Part shown: positions 43,067 to 56,164 of the stretch, one piece after another
Layout: each line of letters opens with the position of its first letter
Position numbering within the stretch: position 1 is the first letter of the stretch
Origin: Anisus vortex
Taxonomy: Eukaryota; Mollusca; Gastropoda; Planorbidae
Direction of reading: 5' to 3'
Assembly: GCA_949126835.1 (NCBI GenBank)
Contig: OX421494.1
Span: 18,587,038 to 18,651,037 of the forward strand
Length of the DNA: 64,000 nt
The notes under the pieces: model-generated
What the model saw: the letters and a program-made list of their open reading frames with translations, nothing else
What the model was told of the DNA's origin: nothing
The model's database searches: none
Position numbers and translations under genes: made by a program

Positions 43067-43531
43067 TTAAGTACGAGCACTTCTCTCACACTCCATCAAG
43101 CATTCTCTAACAAGTATACGGGCATGCACTATACTTCTTTTTAATCGCTCAGTTGAACTTCTGTTGCCAGCATAGGTTGGCCTTATGTCTCTTCCCATGT
43201 CTTCAATGACAGCTAAAAGTGAAGCATATTTGCTCTGATGATGATGTGAGTGTGCCAGTGGTGAAGGTGCTGGCGGAGCTTGTGTCACTGTCCTGTTTGG
43301 CAGCACAGGCTGACCATGGGGCAGTTGGGGTTGACCCTGGGTGAGCGGAGGAGTTGCCCGTGCTAGAGGCGGAGTGGCCCTAGCAAGAGGTGGAGTAGCT
43401 CTGGCAAGGGGAGGTGTGGCACGTATGTCCTGAGAAACTTCTGAGCGTGGTGTCCCAGGATTACTTATGCTAGGAGTAGCGGGAGAACTGCTCTGATGTG
43501 AATCTGTTCGACTGGTTTCTTCATCCGCCAT
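43067..43531 (-). CDS. CDK2AP1: CDK2AP1/CDK2AP2 (DOC1) homologue, one coding exon
   Basis: CDK2AP1/DOC1 is a small subunit of the NuRD chromatin-remodelling complex and was also described as a CDK2-binding protein. The 154-residue product starts [10 protein letters not shown]; the ATG sits in a good context (AAAAATGG). The C-terminal 60 residues are clearly the family domain: [20 protein letters not shown], then [20 protein letters not shown] and [16 protein letters not shown], ending at the same place as the human protein. The N-terminal half is Ser/Pro-rich and contains RATPPLA in tandem four times, coded by a 21-bp DNA repeat (about 43333-43422). The frame is open 22 codons further upstream, but that part (starting MDETIF-like text) is not conserved. 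A likely splice acceptor TTTCTAG lies at 43541-43547, so a 5' UTR exon probably precedes. The vertebrate gene has several coding exons. Confidence 0.93.
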   Translation of the reverse strand: MADEETSRTDSHQSSSPATPSISNPGTPRSEVSQDIRATPPLARATPPLARATPPLARATPPLTQGQPQLPHGQPVLPNRTVTQAPPAPSPLAHSHHHQSKYASLLAVIEDMGRDIRPTYAGNRSSTERLKRSIVHARILVRECLMECERSART

Positions 43532-43962
43532 TTTTCTTATTCTAGAAAGGACCAATAAAATAGCATTAAATTTAAGATAATTGAAAATGGTTTCCACAAA
43601 ACATACATAGATAGTACAGTATAATCTCTGGTAAAAACTTAATCCATTTCTGAGCTTCGTAATATCTAGTCCAAGTGGTCGGCTTCTTTCAATAAGAGCA
43701 AGAACACAGAGATTTAGGAACTCTTTTGTTCCACTGTCAGTGAGACTATTTCAAAAGAATCATCTTTCAGCCAGGAAATACAACATAATGGCTCAATAGC
43801 TGAATCCTAAATGATAGGCCTACTTTTTTCTTGTATGATAAATGGTATGATAGTTTGCGTGATTGTCTATTGTGTTTGAGTACAACTTTTTTAAAATATT
43901 GTTTTAAATATGCTGAAAGACGGAATTTATGTAATCAAATCAAATTTCCATTTATTTAACTT

Positions 43963-44128
43963 ATAAGTTTACAGACGTTCCTTCTAGATAGAAGATTATT
44001 ACGTCCACTAGGCCCAAAACTCCTGCAGGGCAACAGGGATCCGTCGGTGGCAGGGCTAGAACCCTGGACCTGTCAGTTGGTTTTTGGTTGACAGTCCGGT
44101 AAACTAACCGCTGGACCAGCCGGCTATT
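43963..44128 (-). mobile_element. tRNA-Asn-like SINE upstream of CDK2AP1
   Basis: Minus strand begins AGCCGGCTGGTCCAGCGGTT, with TACCGGACTGTCAACC, B-box-like AGGGTTCTAGCC and a tail ending ACGTCTGTAAACTTATAAG. Closely similar to 22468-22643. Confidence 0.82.
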
Positions 44129-44775
44129 TGGATCAATAAATTTAAAGCAATCTTATCTTATCTTAACCTGAAACATTGAAATCAATGCAATAAACTCAAT
44201 CCGTTTCAAGATGAAAAATATCTTTCTTTTTTTTTATTAACATTACGTCATTTACATGACACTAATTTTTCAATAAAGAGAAAGAAAAGAGCCAATTATT
44301 AAAAGATTTTTTTTCATTGATCCAAATCTTTAAGAGATTTTCAACTTTCTCTAAAATTTGAGGACTTTGCGACTGCGAATCGACTAATTTGAGTAACTTT
44401 GTTCTTTAGGATGGTGTACCCATGCCGTACCGTACTGATTAGCGAGGTCACACACACGAACGCCATTTACATATTATATCATTCCTCTTCTAACTCTTAA
44501 TTGGACAAGGACAATAATGAAAAAGATAAACTGAACACAATGAGAAATATGTTACTACTGTGTAAAAATAAAGCCAATGAAATATGGGTTGCACAAGCAT
44601 GCAAAACTAGGATAGGCCTGATAGGCCTATTAGGCCAGCGCTAACCACTAAGGAACTGTGAGATATTCATTTGTACTGTAAGCAATCATTTGTCTGATTT
44701 GTCTTTAACTTTGTTTAAACCTTCCTATCCTCCTATCTCATCTGTCACTCTTTGTTTGTAACCTAACTCTAACTA

Positions 44776-45299
44776 CAGTAGAAGTCTGATAATCCGGGAC
44801 CTTCGGGACCGGCTCGGTGCCGGACTACCGAAAATTCCGGTCTATCGGTGCCCCTTCTTTTTAGTGTAGGCTGTGCCGTAAAACAAATGTACTTTGTTTT
44901 TTTAACTACATACATACATTGTAATTATAAGAACAATTAGGTTAATAATTAAACTACAAATACAGTATGCCAATACAACAAAGTTTATTTTACATTTCAT
45001 ATAATGTATGAACACGTACTGTAAAATATATTTCACTTAGATTTTAAAAAGTCACGAATATCTTTTTGTTTTCTTGACTTATGGCGTTTAGTATAAAATT
45101 TATTTATACCGAGCGAGCGCTTCCGGATGATCCCGAAATACCCTGAACTAGCTCTCAAGCGTTTGTATTTACTTTAGGCCTATATTCCTATATAAAGACA
45201 AATTTTTGGAGAAAACAAAATTTTTACAATTTTTTCGGAGCGATGCCGGACTATCTGGCATTTCGGACTGTTGGATGACGGACTAATGGACTTCTACTG
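44776..45299. mobile_element. Tigger/pogo-like MITE (524 bp)
   Basis: Left end CAGTAGAAGTCTGATAATCC; right end complement CAGTAGAAGTCCATTAGTCC. TA dinucleotides lie on both flanks (44774-44775 and 45300-45301). Internal text such as GGGACCTTCGGGACCGGCTC and the CAGTAG-AAGTC termini resemble pogo/Tigger elements. No transposase is present. Confidence 0.8.
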
Positions 45300-45309
45300 T
45301 AGTCTAACT

Positions 45310-47690
45310 CTAATTACTAAAAAAAATAAATAATGGATGGACATTAATAATTAATAAAATTAAAATCATGTAGGCCTAACCTAAATATTATTTCGGAGTC
45401 CCATCCCATATTTAATATTATTTTAATTTGATTTATATCATAATATGATTCATATCATTTTATCAATGATAATCAGAGATTCAGATTACACGTGCAATAG
45501 GCCCTTCTATCATGTAAATAGGTAGTAATAATCAGTAGGCCTAGTAACAGTAATTTGAGTTAAAATCTAATCAAGTCCAAATGACTCCAACTCCAAGTAG
45601 ACCAAGTTCAACCAAGTCTTGATGAAGTAATACTAGATCTAGTAATAGTATAAGTATAACTAGTATAAGTATAACTAGTATAAGTATAATAGTATAGTAG
45701 TATATTAGTATAGTAATGACACCGGTGACAGTCACAGTGTGAGTGTATGAATCTGTATGGTCATGGTCATGGTAGACCCTTACCCCTAAGTCTAATGCCT
45801 AAAACATGCTGATTAAAATACCTTAATGTCGAATAAAACAATTCGAAAGAAATGTGTTTAGATAAAAAAAAAAAATCGTACTTCTTTGCATCAAATTAGA
45901 TTATCACTGTTACTGTTAGTGCTCAATGCAGTGTTGGTGTTGATATTATTAAAAAATGCCAGATATTTATTGCTTTATATTTTTTTGTAATATTTTCTGG
46001 AGCAAAGTTTATTTGGAATGTAGACAAAATGTAATCCATATTTATTATTAATGTTACAATGTAGGATTTAAATGACTTTAGGTCATGGTATTGTTTCAAT
46101 GTCAAGGGTTTAATAGCATCTTTATAGTTAATTTGCCATGAAGATTACGATTATAAAAAAAAAAGCGTACCTGGCACATTTTATGCTTTTTATATTCTTA
46201 GTACCGATTCGTTTTTTAAATTTTAAAATGACCACACGCTTCTTATCTGCTTTCAAACTTTCAAAATATTAATTATAAAAACTCGGTATAAATGGGCTAG
46301 ATTCTTTTATTAGAAGTTTTTAAATAATAAGTTTAGATTAATCAACTTAATATATAACATTAAAATATAATTTCGGCTCGCTCTGCGTCGGAGGGTCGTA
46401 GATCTGCTAGGGCCTAGCGGCCTAGCATAACTATAACTACTAATTACTAAGGTCTACTATATAAATTATAAATTCTCAGATTCAAGGCACGCGGGGCTCA
46501 TGAAGAGACGCACTATATAAAGGACCACCATATAAACAAAGCTGTATGCCCAATTAGAATATACATATTACATATATGCATTTCAGTCTTCCTAATAACT
46601 TTTAACCATTCTCTTACTCCTTCCCTTTTTTTTTTATAGTAGGCTAGTAGGCTCTATTTTTATTTTTGGCTTTTTATACCCTGAGTATATAAATATAGCA
46701 TATAGCTTTAAAAAAAAATCAATGATTTTTTTTAAATAGGCCTATCATTAATTGTTCTAGATTATATAGATCCTCGCAACATATGCTTTATTAGACTTTT
46801 TTTAAAAAACTTTTTCTTTTAATTGAACAATCAAAGAAGTTGTATCTGTATTTAACAGAACCGGAAAGAGCCTCATTCTGACAATAAACAAGATGGCGTC
46901 AGTAATTCATTGATGAATGAAAATATCAAATATCAGCACATTGTCTTCGGTATTTAAATTTAAAGAGATTCGTTATTGGATTAGCTGCAAATTTACGATG
47001 TGCTCTTTTGCCGAAGATCAAAAGTAAAATGAATGCATATTTTATCAAATTGTTCTTATAGGTTATTGTTTAGGCCCAGTGCCAGTTGTCAGTTGTCCGA
47101 AGTTGTTTAGTTTTTTAGTTGTGAATTTTGTTCTTAATTCCAAACGACGGTCTTACTCTTACTTTAATAGTTTACTTGATTTACATTATTTATAAAATAG
47201 AGTACTAACCACTTTAACAATTTTACGGTAGCCTATCTGTTGAACTATTATTAGGCCTATTGGATGCAATGCTCAAAACAGTCCAGTCAGTTGCAATGAG
47301 CAGCAATGAAGCAATGTCCAATCATCAATTCAATTGTCAATATCATGTCCAACAATTGTCAATTGTGAATGTGTTTGAGAATGTTTGCAATGCTAAGCAA
47401 TACATTTCATTTATAATCTATTATGATTTATTTATAACATGAAACATGGCATGAAATGTAAGACTAAGTGTAACCTGCTGTAAGATGTTCAAGTAGGTCT
47501 ATTCAAGACTCTATATATAATTAGAATCTCACTGGTATACACCAGTGACTGTGACCAGTAGATGTCTACGACCAAGACACTGACACTGTCATAAGCTGAA
47601 GTTACATTTAATTTTTAATAATATAACTATATAAGATTGGCATGGTATGGTCATGGTTGTGGAGACTTAGACTAGAATTAGACTCAGACA
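45310..47690. other. AT-rich intergenic DNA between CDK2AP1 and RAPGEF
   Basis: No coding exon could be supported. It contains AGTATAAGTATAACT tandem units near 45645-45690 and an ACAAGATGGCGTC sequence at 46888-46900. The latter resembles a promoter-proximal YY1-type motif but has no linked gene. Confidence 0.45.
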
Positions 47691-47697
47691 GGGATGC

Positions 47698-47907
47698 ATG
47701 TCAAAGACAAGAGATGCTTTAAAAATACTGGTAGTAATTTTGGTTTTATTTTTTATGAATAGGCAGGCTTTCTCAAAAGGCTGCGGCTATTCTGGCCCAG
47801 GTCCCTTTAGAATTAAATGGCTATTCGGACCCAGCTTCAGTAAAAATTCCTTAGAACCCATAAAAACATTAAAAAGGTGGAAAAAACACAAAATATATTT
47901 GTCTTAG
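47698..47907 (+). CDS. Doubtful 69-residue open frame with signal-peptide-like start
   Basis: ATG-initiated frame. Residues 9-20 (KILVVILVLFFM) form a hydrophobic core after a basic start, followed by AFSKGCGYSGPGPFRIKWLF, with a stop after a basic tail. A GT at 47841 allows a splice donor after SF. This could be a small secreted peptide or its first exon, or simply a chance frame in repeat-rich DNA. No homologue was recognised. Confidence 0.2.
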   Translation: MSKTRDALKILVVILVLFFMNRQAFSKGCGYSGPGPFRIKWLFGPSFSKNSLEPIKTLKRWKKHKIYLS

Positions 47908-48699
47908 CCTACCATATTTTATAAGAAATAGCACAGAAAACCCCAAATCTATCCCTATCCTCTATACTATATAATACTATATATAACCTAACCGATACTA
48001 ACTATTAAAAAAATACTACAAGGCCATCCCTAACCTATATAAACTAACCGATAACTAACTATCTATTTATTACTAAGTTTAGCGATTTCAAAATATGATT
48101 TAATAGTTATTCATAGTTAATAGGCTAGGCTTATATAATAGGATGGGTGGGCTTGAGAGCCTAAAATAATAAAAAGAATTCTACATAGGCAGCCTATTAA
48201 AAAAAAAAAATTATAAATTTTTATTACAACTATAATTACTATAAAATACTGATAAAAAAGTTTAGAATAGAAGGCTCTACAAACAAACATCTAGCGGCAA
48301 TCTAGCCTACATTAAAGTTAATTACTGTAGCCTTACTAGGCCTATGGTAACAAACAAGCCAAAAAGTTGTTATACTGCACATTTATAGATGATACCCGGT
48401 AGTAAAAAAAAAAAAAAAAAAGCATGCACACACATATATATAATATATATATATATCATACCAATACTGATTCAGTTAAAACTAGTTCACTACAATCTTA
48501 TTATAATATGGTTATACAAACATGCTACATACCATTTAATATAATAAGAAAGTTTTTTCGTCAGGTGGATAATATATTATAACTTTAATAATTATATAAT
48601 TACTAGGAGTTATGCCCGTCAAAATGACGGTGAAACAAAAGATTACAATGTGTTTTGTTAAAATAGAAAGAAAAAATAACATACAATATTCCAATAAAA

Positions 48700-49000
48700 A
48701 CTGTACTTAGACTTAGATCTTCCTGCACCGCTCGGGGCATCAGGCAATGAGAGTTCTTCAGTGGGCTCTGTCCATAACCGATGCTGTAATGGCATTGATG
48801 TCGTCGCAGTTTATGTCAACAGAATAGAGGTCAATGGCAATTGTTGTAACCATGTTGTTTTAGTTCGCCCCTTATCCGCGTCGCCCATTGTGCGGCCTCT
48901 ATCTGGTTGCTGTGTAGGGCAGCTGATGGTCATGCTGGTGGATTATGTGGCGGGCAAAGTTGAGTCGATGTTCAGTGACCGACGTTGATAGTGGGCGCGT
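48700..49000 (-). mobile_element. LINE 3'-end fragment
   Basis: In one minus-strand frame, GRTKTTWLQQ is followed after a shift by INCDDINAITASVMDRAHWR and TLIA. This fits the GRPKTTW ... DRAHWRxLI tail of a non-LTR reverse transcriptase. The island is GC-rich in very AT-rich surroundings. Confidence 0.5.
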
Positions 49001-49610
49001 TTTCATTTTATTTTAAGCGATAAAAACTGTAGTGTGAACTTTTCTTTTTCATTGTTTACGGTCGCCTTGCCCTGGAACATGCATATGAATTGTTGCTATC
49101 AGGCTTCTGTCTTCTTATTAATAATATTTTATTTACAATAACGCTATCAAAAGATTGCAATAGTCATTGCATCATATGCTAGTTTTTTTTAATACAACCT
49201 TCAAACTATCTTTGTAGTGTTCAACTTAGTGCAACATGAATTGGGAAAACCAGATAGGTTATTCGCATTCAAAAATTTGAAAGGGACCTCACTCTGTATT
49301 TTTCAAATGGCACTCCAGTTTATAACTTTAACTCATTAGTAAAACGTTATTTAAAAAAATAAATTAATAAATAAAGCAATTATATAGTTGATAAAATAAA
49401 AATTTCTTTTGGAGAATGTTTCCAATTTATACGTTTTACTTTTGTGCCGATACACTAAAGGCCTAGGCGCATATAGCGAACAATTATATATAAACATATA
49501 ATAAACAAACTCACTTTAATTATATATTTATTGATTACTTAAAAGTAATATAATATTATATATTCATATAATCATATATATTGAACCTTCTTTTTTTTTA
49601 TTGCCTACAG

Positions 49611-51879
49611 GTTTGTTTTCTGATTTTTTTTATTTCCATGGACTTTGTGGCATCATAAAAACAAACACTAAACTTTCAAGAGATATATTAAACAAGACTA
49701 CAAGACAGACTAAAAAGAATGTAGAAATTCTCAACAATAAAGAACTGACCTAAATATCTATGTGCCGCATAGATTTTCAAAATGTGTTTTGTTATTCTTT
49801 ATTACAAAGACAGACATCTTGATAGAAACATCAAACAGCACCTATAGAAGTAGTACTGTTTAGATTCTTTCTGCTACATTTCATTTGAATGTTTTGGAGT
49901 TTAATACTGGTGTTAAACAATTTGAATCATGGCAACAGACATTGGATTATTTATTCAATGCTTAAAGAAGCCTCCAGGCACAAGATCAGAGAAGGTAATT
50001 AAAACATTATTAAATTTTTGTTGTCAAATCTATCCTAATGTGGGACAGTTTTATTTATGTTACATTCTTTCCTTTCCACCAAACTAAGCTAGAACTGCAA
50101 GAACAAAAAGAGCAATGGTTGCATATATATGGAAATATCACTGGAAGGGTCAGAGATAGTCTAATTTAAACTAGCAAATCTGCTAAGCCATCTTTGCCCA
50201 CAATTTTAATTTCTGTTTTATAAAAAAGGGAATCAAAAGTATTTTATATTTTTCAAATCAGACTACTTTTTCTAAATGATTATTGCAGAGGAATTTAAAA
50301 TTAGTCTACTATTGACTGTAATTAAAAAAAAAACTAAATTAAAAATGATCCCATATTATTATTTTATAGATCTCCTCTTTACATTGAATATAACAGAAAG
50401 AAGATATTAACTGATTTCTTGATATTCTTTTCTTTACTATGTTAATTAATTTTGTTATTGTATTTTAAAGGTTATTATAATTTATTAATTTTTTTAAACT
50501 ATAATTTATTTATAATTTTTTGGTTATTTTTGTATTAAAAAAAATTCAGTTTTTTTATTACAAAATAATAAAGTTATGTTCTATACAGAATCCTTTTAAA
50601 AAACATATCTTGTTGTTCCTAGGAATTGAATATTCTCTTTACCTACCTCCATGGCATGGAAGCTCTTTCTGGATTGAGAGACCATATACTGCATAGTTTG
50701 TGTGCAACAGCTCGCTATGAGTTTCGTGAAGCCAATGATATAATATATTAGTAAGTTTGATCACATTTAACAATACACAATATGGAATTATCATCATGTT
50801 AAATTATACTTTTTTTTTTTTAATTTGAATACCTGATTTTTTAATACAATTTTTAAAAGTAAAAATGGATTAGATTAAACTTAAGTTAAAATAGTTGGTA
50901 TTTGAAATATAGTTTTCTTATGAAGGAAAAGATTTTACCTGTGGTTTTTGTTGCAGTATTTTTTAATTTTTGTATTGTTTAAACAATAAAAAAAATATTA
51001 TGATTTAAAAAAAAAAAGTTAATTCACTTTGAGTGTTTTAATAGGTAATTGCCACAGTTATTTCCCTGAAAACCTAATCTGAATGGTTTTACTATTTAAC
51101 TTAGATTTTCTCTACTGTTAATTGACATTTATTTTTATTTTTAAAAAGAAGCTTTCATAGACAAATATCAGCCTGCATAATATCTTAAATGACTACTGTT
51201 TTTTAGTTGTCTTAGACCTGTACATTTTAAAAAAAAATCAAATAGTTACACTGTAAATAAACTAATTTGAATTGTGATTTGTTGCTATAATATTGAAAAT
51301 GCATAACTTCTTACAATAACCAATGTATGTCATATATACCAACATTGAGATTTCATTAAAAAAAGTACTCCTGTCAGACCAAATTGATCCATAATGCTGG
51401 TGAAGCAGCACAATGCTGGTGAAGAAGCACAATGATGGTGAAGCAGCACAATGCTCAGCTGCCTTTATTTTACCCTAACTAATGTCAGCTACCCATTAGA
51501 GCTGGGTAGACCCAGAAAATAATCCTAGCCCTTACTAGGATTCAAATCCAGGGCTTTCAGGATGTCAGTCAAACACGCTGCTGCATGCAGCTTGGCCTAT
51601 GAGACCCCAAATTAAATAACAATTTGTATAAAACTTTTTCTTTCCTGTAACATGGATATCAGTTCAATATTATTTCTAACTGCCAACCAGTTTAAATATT
51701 TGAATCTTAATGTGAATTCTACATGTTTTTTTTTATAGTAATTTTATATTATGTTTTTATATGTCAGTATTTATGTTAGGATACATTTATTTCAGTCCTG
51801 GAGAAATGGCACAATGCTGGTACATACTATTGTCTGGATCTGTTTTCATTGAAGGATCTATGTTTCTCCCTCGTAGCAG
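49611..51879 (+). CDS. RAPGEF2: RAPGEF2/6 (PDZ-GEF) homologue, first three coding exons
   Basis: PDZ-GEFs activate Rap1/Rap2 by GDP-GTP exchange at membranes and junctions. Coding exons: 49929-49994, 50623-50750, 51796-51879, with correct GT/AG borders and phases (92 residues and two bases). The translation starts MATDIGLFIQCLKKPPGTRS, continues ELNILFTYLHGMEALSGLRD, LCATARYEFREANDIIYYPG and CWYILLSGSVFIEGSMFLPR, then S at the junction. This is the first cyclic-nucleotide-binding-like domain, matching the PDZ-GEF signature CWYILLSGSVFI-x-SMFLPRSSFGK better than Epac. A strong acceptor TTGCCTACAG ends at 49610, so 49611-49928 is probably 5' UTR of this exon, with a further exon upstream. No continuation exon was found downstream, so the next intron likely exceeds 12 kb and the exchange domains lie outside. 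RAPGEF2 and RAPGEF6 cannot be told apart; invertebrates usually have one copy. Confidence 0.9.
51365..51605 (-). mobile_element. tRNA-headed SINE in RAPGEF intron 2
   Basis: Reverse of the SINE at 5178-5440: GTCAGACCAAATTGATCC, then CAGCTGCCTTTATTTTACCC and CCATTAGAGCTGGGTAGACC, then a reversed B box in GGATTCAAATCC. CAATG-TGGTGAAG-AGCA is tandemly repeated three times near 51393-51450, a local expansion not seen in other copies. Confidence 0.78.
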
Positions 51880-54860
51880 GTGAGTTATTTTAATATAACT
51901 AAATGTACTGCTGCTTACTTACTGCAGGTCATTCCATATATAGGGAAACAATATACCCATAGACACTAAGTCAGTCAGTTTTCAGACCATAATGACCCAT
52001 AACATCATATATCAGAAAAAATACATTAAAATCTTTAACCTACATTTTTAGTAAATTTTAATATTCAATGCTGCCTAGTAGAAGTAAAGTGGGTTTAATA
52101 TTTCTAGAAAAAAAAAGTCTGATAAAATAATATGCTGCATTATTCTTTTATGCATTTTTATTTGTGTGTCCTTGAAACATACAATTTTTAAGTTTTCCAA
52201 GTAGTTACTGTCTTACTCCTAAGCTTTCTGTTAAAATTATGAAACATTTTGTACATGCTTATATTATAGTTCATTAGTAATTAAAAGACTTTTTTTATAC
52301 ATACTATTTTCACTGCTAGCAACAATAAAAAGGGTGCAACCATCCTCTCTTGGCTTCCTGGGGAAGAAAAAGTATTTATAAAAATGTTCTTTTCTAATGA
52401 AGACAAAACAAAAAATGCTTTCAGTGTATTTGTTCATAAAAATGTCTAACACATTATCAAAGTAAACAGTTATATACAATTTATTAAGAGAACATATATT
52501 CATATATTCATGCAATTATTGAAATCAAACACTTTTAGCACTGATGTTTGCAGTACTTATTTTTCTGTCAGAGTTTAAACCAACCTCACTCTAACTTTTA
52601 CCCCCAGTGTTTCTGCCTAAACCCATAATTGTAAAACTGAAATATGTACTATAGTTCATTTAGAATCTGTTTTCGTTCTATATGCTTGATATAAAAACCA
52701 TTAGTGCATGTCATGGTTAACCCCATTGAACTGTTTCATCCATGGATAAAGTGCAGGATTGACTTCCCAAGTGTCTCTGATTCCAATCCTGATCTATATA
52801 TGGTTTCTCCTCCCCTCCTCGGGTCTGGAGGGTATCCCTGAGTGTATAAAGTTCTTCTGTTTGGGGAACTGGACACAGTACTGGCAACAAACTAAATGAT
52901 GTACCTTTTCATTTTTGTGTGTTTCTTATACATTCTTGGTGAAGCTTTTCACATAAACTTTCTTCTGTACACACACACACATACTGAACAATTATCAGTG
53001 CTTGTAATAAAGTTTATCCCTTTGTGAAGCAACTGTGATGTTTAATTGCCATATCTCCTGGTCTTGGTTGTTGTTTTTTTTTTTTTTCCTCATTGTCAGA
53101 TACAAGGGAAAAAAATCAAATTTAGACATTTCAGACTCTTCCAAGTTGTTAAATTTAGAAAAATAATGCTTGTCCTGGGAGGGGGTGAGAGCATTTTATT
53201 TTGTATTGAAAATTTGATAGTAATGAACATTAAAATGGCTTAAGTTCTCAGCTATAAATGAGGGGTAATTTCATCAAAGGGCTTAACTAATCTCCTGAAT
53301 AACAATGTAAATAAAGGAAATATAAATTACTATGTTTTAAGTGGCCCATTCAGGGGGTTTACTTGTGATGTAACAAGATGTGTGATAGTCAAACCTAGTC
53401 TAACCAGACACAGTAAACTTATTGATAGAACATTTTCCCACTCATTTATTACATGCTTGTTGTGTTCAGTCTGTCCGTCAAGTTTTTGTGTGTGTTATAA
53501 ATGGTGGAAAAATAGTGAGTTTGCCATCTGGTTGGTGAGAGAAATCCAGCCTGCACCTGTTTAAGGCTGACTCATTGCTCGTTTGCTGTAGGGTACGTCT
53601 GCCATACTTTCAGCTCAGTACAAAAGTCTGTGGGAGAAAGGCAAAAAGAAATGAAATTGTTAGCCATGCTATGTGGAACTAGACATGCAGAAATTGGGTG
53701 CACAGTATCTGATGAATGTATGGGGAAAATATGACATAACCTATCGTTTGTAACTAGACAACATATACTTGAAGAGCCACGGAACATTAAATGTATACGA
53801 TTACCAAAGCTAAGTTTTGTCTGGGGTTTAGTGTTTTCGTCTGCTAGAATTCATATCTATCTTGTTGTAATATAAATACACAGCTGTTAGTGATCTTGTT
53901 ATTAGTGTAATATTAGTGCACACAAATAAAAAAATGTGTGCCATAATAATATATTGAAATTCATCATTTGTATTTGAGAATATTAATAGATATACTCTTT
54001 TTTTCAATATTAAAAAAGTCATGTATACAGTTGAATAAGTCATAATAAACTGTTGGGGTGGGCGTGGTGACTATTTAAGATTACCTTGATGCTACTCAAT
54101 GCTAGTCATAGGTATCTTGAAGTTGTTCATTTCACCTTGAGAATGTGACAGTAAGCTTGACATTTGCCTGCTGGCTATATGTTGCTCATATGTAACCAAC
54201 CCCTCCCCCTTTCACTAATGCCAGGCTGGCTTTATTCTCTAGATGCTGCATCTGTGTAACATTAAACATAGGGCCGTGCCAGATTTTGTCTGAGATGAAA
54301 TCACGAGTAAGAGTTCTCTTTATATAGATCGTGCACGTGCGAGGGTACGTGTGTGCGAAAGAATGGGCCAATAGTTTTTGTATGCTTCAGGCCCACACAA
54401 TCACACATATAAAATAAGCCTATCTTTAAAGACACGACCAATAATGTGGCACTCAAATAACTCGTAGGTAACTTAGTAAGTAAACAAAAGAAACCACCAC
54501 TTCACATACCGCCACATTTTTATCCTATCCAGAGTCTTAGAGGTGGAAACTGGAGACCCGGTTTGTTGCACTTCTAAAAGAAAATCTTCAAGTAGTTTAG
54601 ACACAAACATTTTAAACGGAAAATAAAAATCTGTTTGGTGTGGTGTAATATTCAGGGTAAATTGAACACCTTCCGTTTTTGTTTTTTTAGATACACCTCA
54701 GTTAAAATAGTGGTGGTCATTTTAATTGAGCTTACTTTTAATGGGTGAGGGATTTGAAAGCCAATTCTAAAAAAAAAGTCTCTTAAACCGAACGAGCCAT
54801 TTGGTTCTTTAGTAATCTTTAGTCCAGGCATAATAATGAGGCATAATCATGTAATAGATA
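51880..54860. other. RAPGEF intron 3, repeat-poor part
   Basis: No exon-like block with splice signals was recognised. A partial SINE (52735-52870, with CGGGTCTGGAGGGTATCCCT) and short low-complexity tracts are present. Confidence 0.5.
52735..52870 (+). mobile_element. Partial tRNA-headed SINE (5' half)
   Basis: CGGGTCTGGAGGGTATCCCT and GAGTGTATAAAG match the central part of the copy at 36841-37130. The head is degraded. Confidence 0.55.
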
Positions 54861-54867
54861 CATGCAC

Positions 54868-55270
54868 AGGGTTCCCGCGGCCTCCTGAAATTTCAGGATG
54901 TCCTGAAATCCTCCTGAAATTGCAAAAAAGTGCAAAAACTCCTGAAAACCTCCGGAAATTTGAAATAATCTCCTGAAATGTCCTGAAAAATTGAGCTGAC
55001 CCCTATTTTTTCCTTCTCCAACACGTGTCCCTAGTTCAACAAGCCCACGTCCCGCTTGTTCGCTTACACTTGCAACGCCAAGCCTATCCCTTCTCTCTTT
55101 GTGACGGTAAAGATGGTATACATTCAGCTCTTCCTCCTCTTTCGCTCCCTCTCCCACAGTTTGGTGTCTGCTAGATTAGATAATGATAAGGACTAAGGTG
55201 CCTTTTTTCGCGATCAATGTTGAGAATGCATGATTACGCTACGCGCGGCGCCTACTTTTCTACTTGGGGT
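54868..55270. mobile_element. DNA-transposon fragment with CAGGGTTCCC start
   Basis: CAGGGTTCCCGCGGCCTCCT followed by repeated TCCTGAAAT units (54880-55000), then a GC-richer stretch to about 55265. One end looks like a hAT-type terminus; the other end was not found. Confidence 0.5.
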
Positions 55271-55980
55271 CAGCGAACCGACATATTTTGCCAAATTGAT
55301 TTATTTTGAAATATATTTATATCAAAATACACAGAAACAGGTCTTTTTATTAGTTAAAAAGAAAACGATGACGTTTAAGACGCTATCTTATATCATATGG
55401 TAAAAATTCCAGTAGGCCTATTTAGCTAGGCCTACGCCGATTAGCGCCGATATCATTATCAAGTTTTTAAAGGTGTTTTACTACATGGTTTTACTAATTA
55501 TTATATCGTATGCGTTGGCTTACAATGTGTTTTTTTTTTATCAATGTGGGAAATGTAGGCAGACGATTTGGGGTCTAGGCATAGGCCTAGCCGGTGTGGC
55601 CCTAGGTCTATCAGTTTATCAGTCTAATGACTGGGCCTAATCTAGAAATCTCAGTCATTTTATTCACCAATGCATTTCAGCACTAAATGCTGAATATATC
55701 TGACTAGAAATCATTACCTACCAACAATGTTAATGGTAATTAGGTTAGGGCACTTGTATAGCGCGTCATCAAAACCGCGTCATCAAAACCGGCGCCGTTC
55801 TGTCTAGAAAGCATAGGCAGGCCTACTTCAAAAGACTTTATTTTGTGTCGACCCACTATAGTGTTAGCCTAGTGTTAGGAACTTGAGTATGGACAGTGAC
55901 TTAGATTTGATGTAGAAACAGATACATTACTTATCCTTATGACTAATGGCTGTAGGCCTATTCGGTTGATCGGTTGTTTT

Positions 55981-56161
55981 CAGTGCCGTTGCAAGGGATT
56001 TGGCGGCCCGGGGGGCTTGGCCTCTTTAGGAGCCCCTGCATTTTGACATTCGACATTATCACATGAGAAAAAAAATATTCAGACACTCCTTTGGGGGCCC
56101 CCCTCAAGTAGGAGCCCGGGGGGACTTTCGAATTTGGACCTTTCCCCTAGATACGCCACTG
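55981..56161. mobile_element. 181-bp hAT MITE with perfect target duplication
   Basis: Starts CAGTGCCGTTGCAAGGG. The complement of its right end is CAGTGGCGTATCTAGGGG. It is flanked by identical GTTGTTTT copies (55973-55980 and 56162-56169). The interior is GC-rich (GGCGGCCCGGGGGGC, GGGGGCCCCCC). Confidence 0.92.
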
Positions 56162-56164
56162 GTT

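Noticed and set aside
43532..43597. Upstream extension of CDK2AP1 by 22 codons
   Set aside because: The extra residues are not conserved, lie across a likely splice acceptor and precede an ATG with a much better context.
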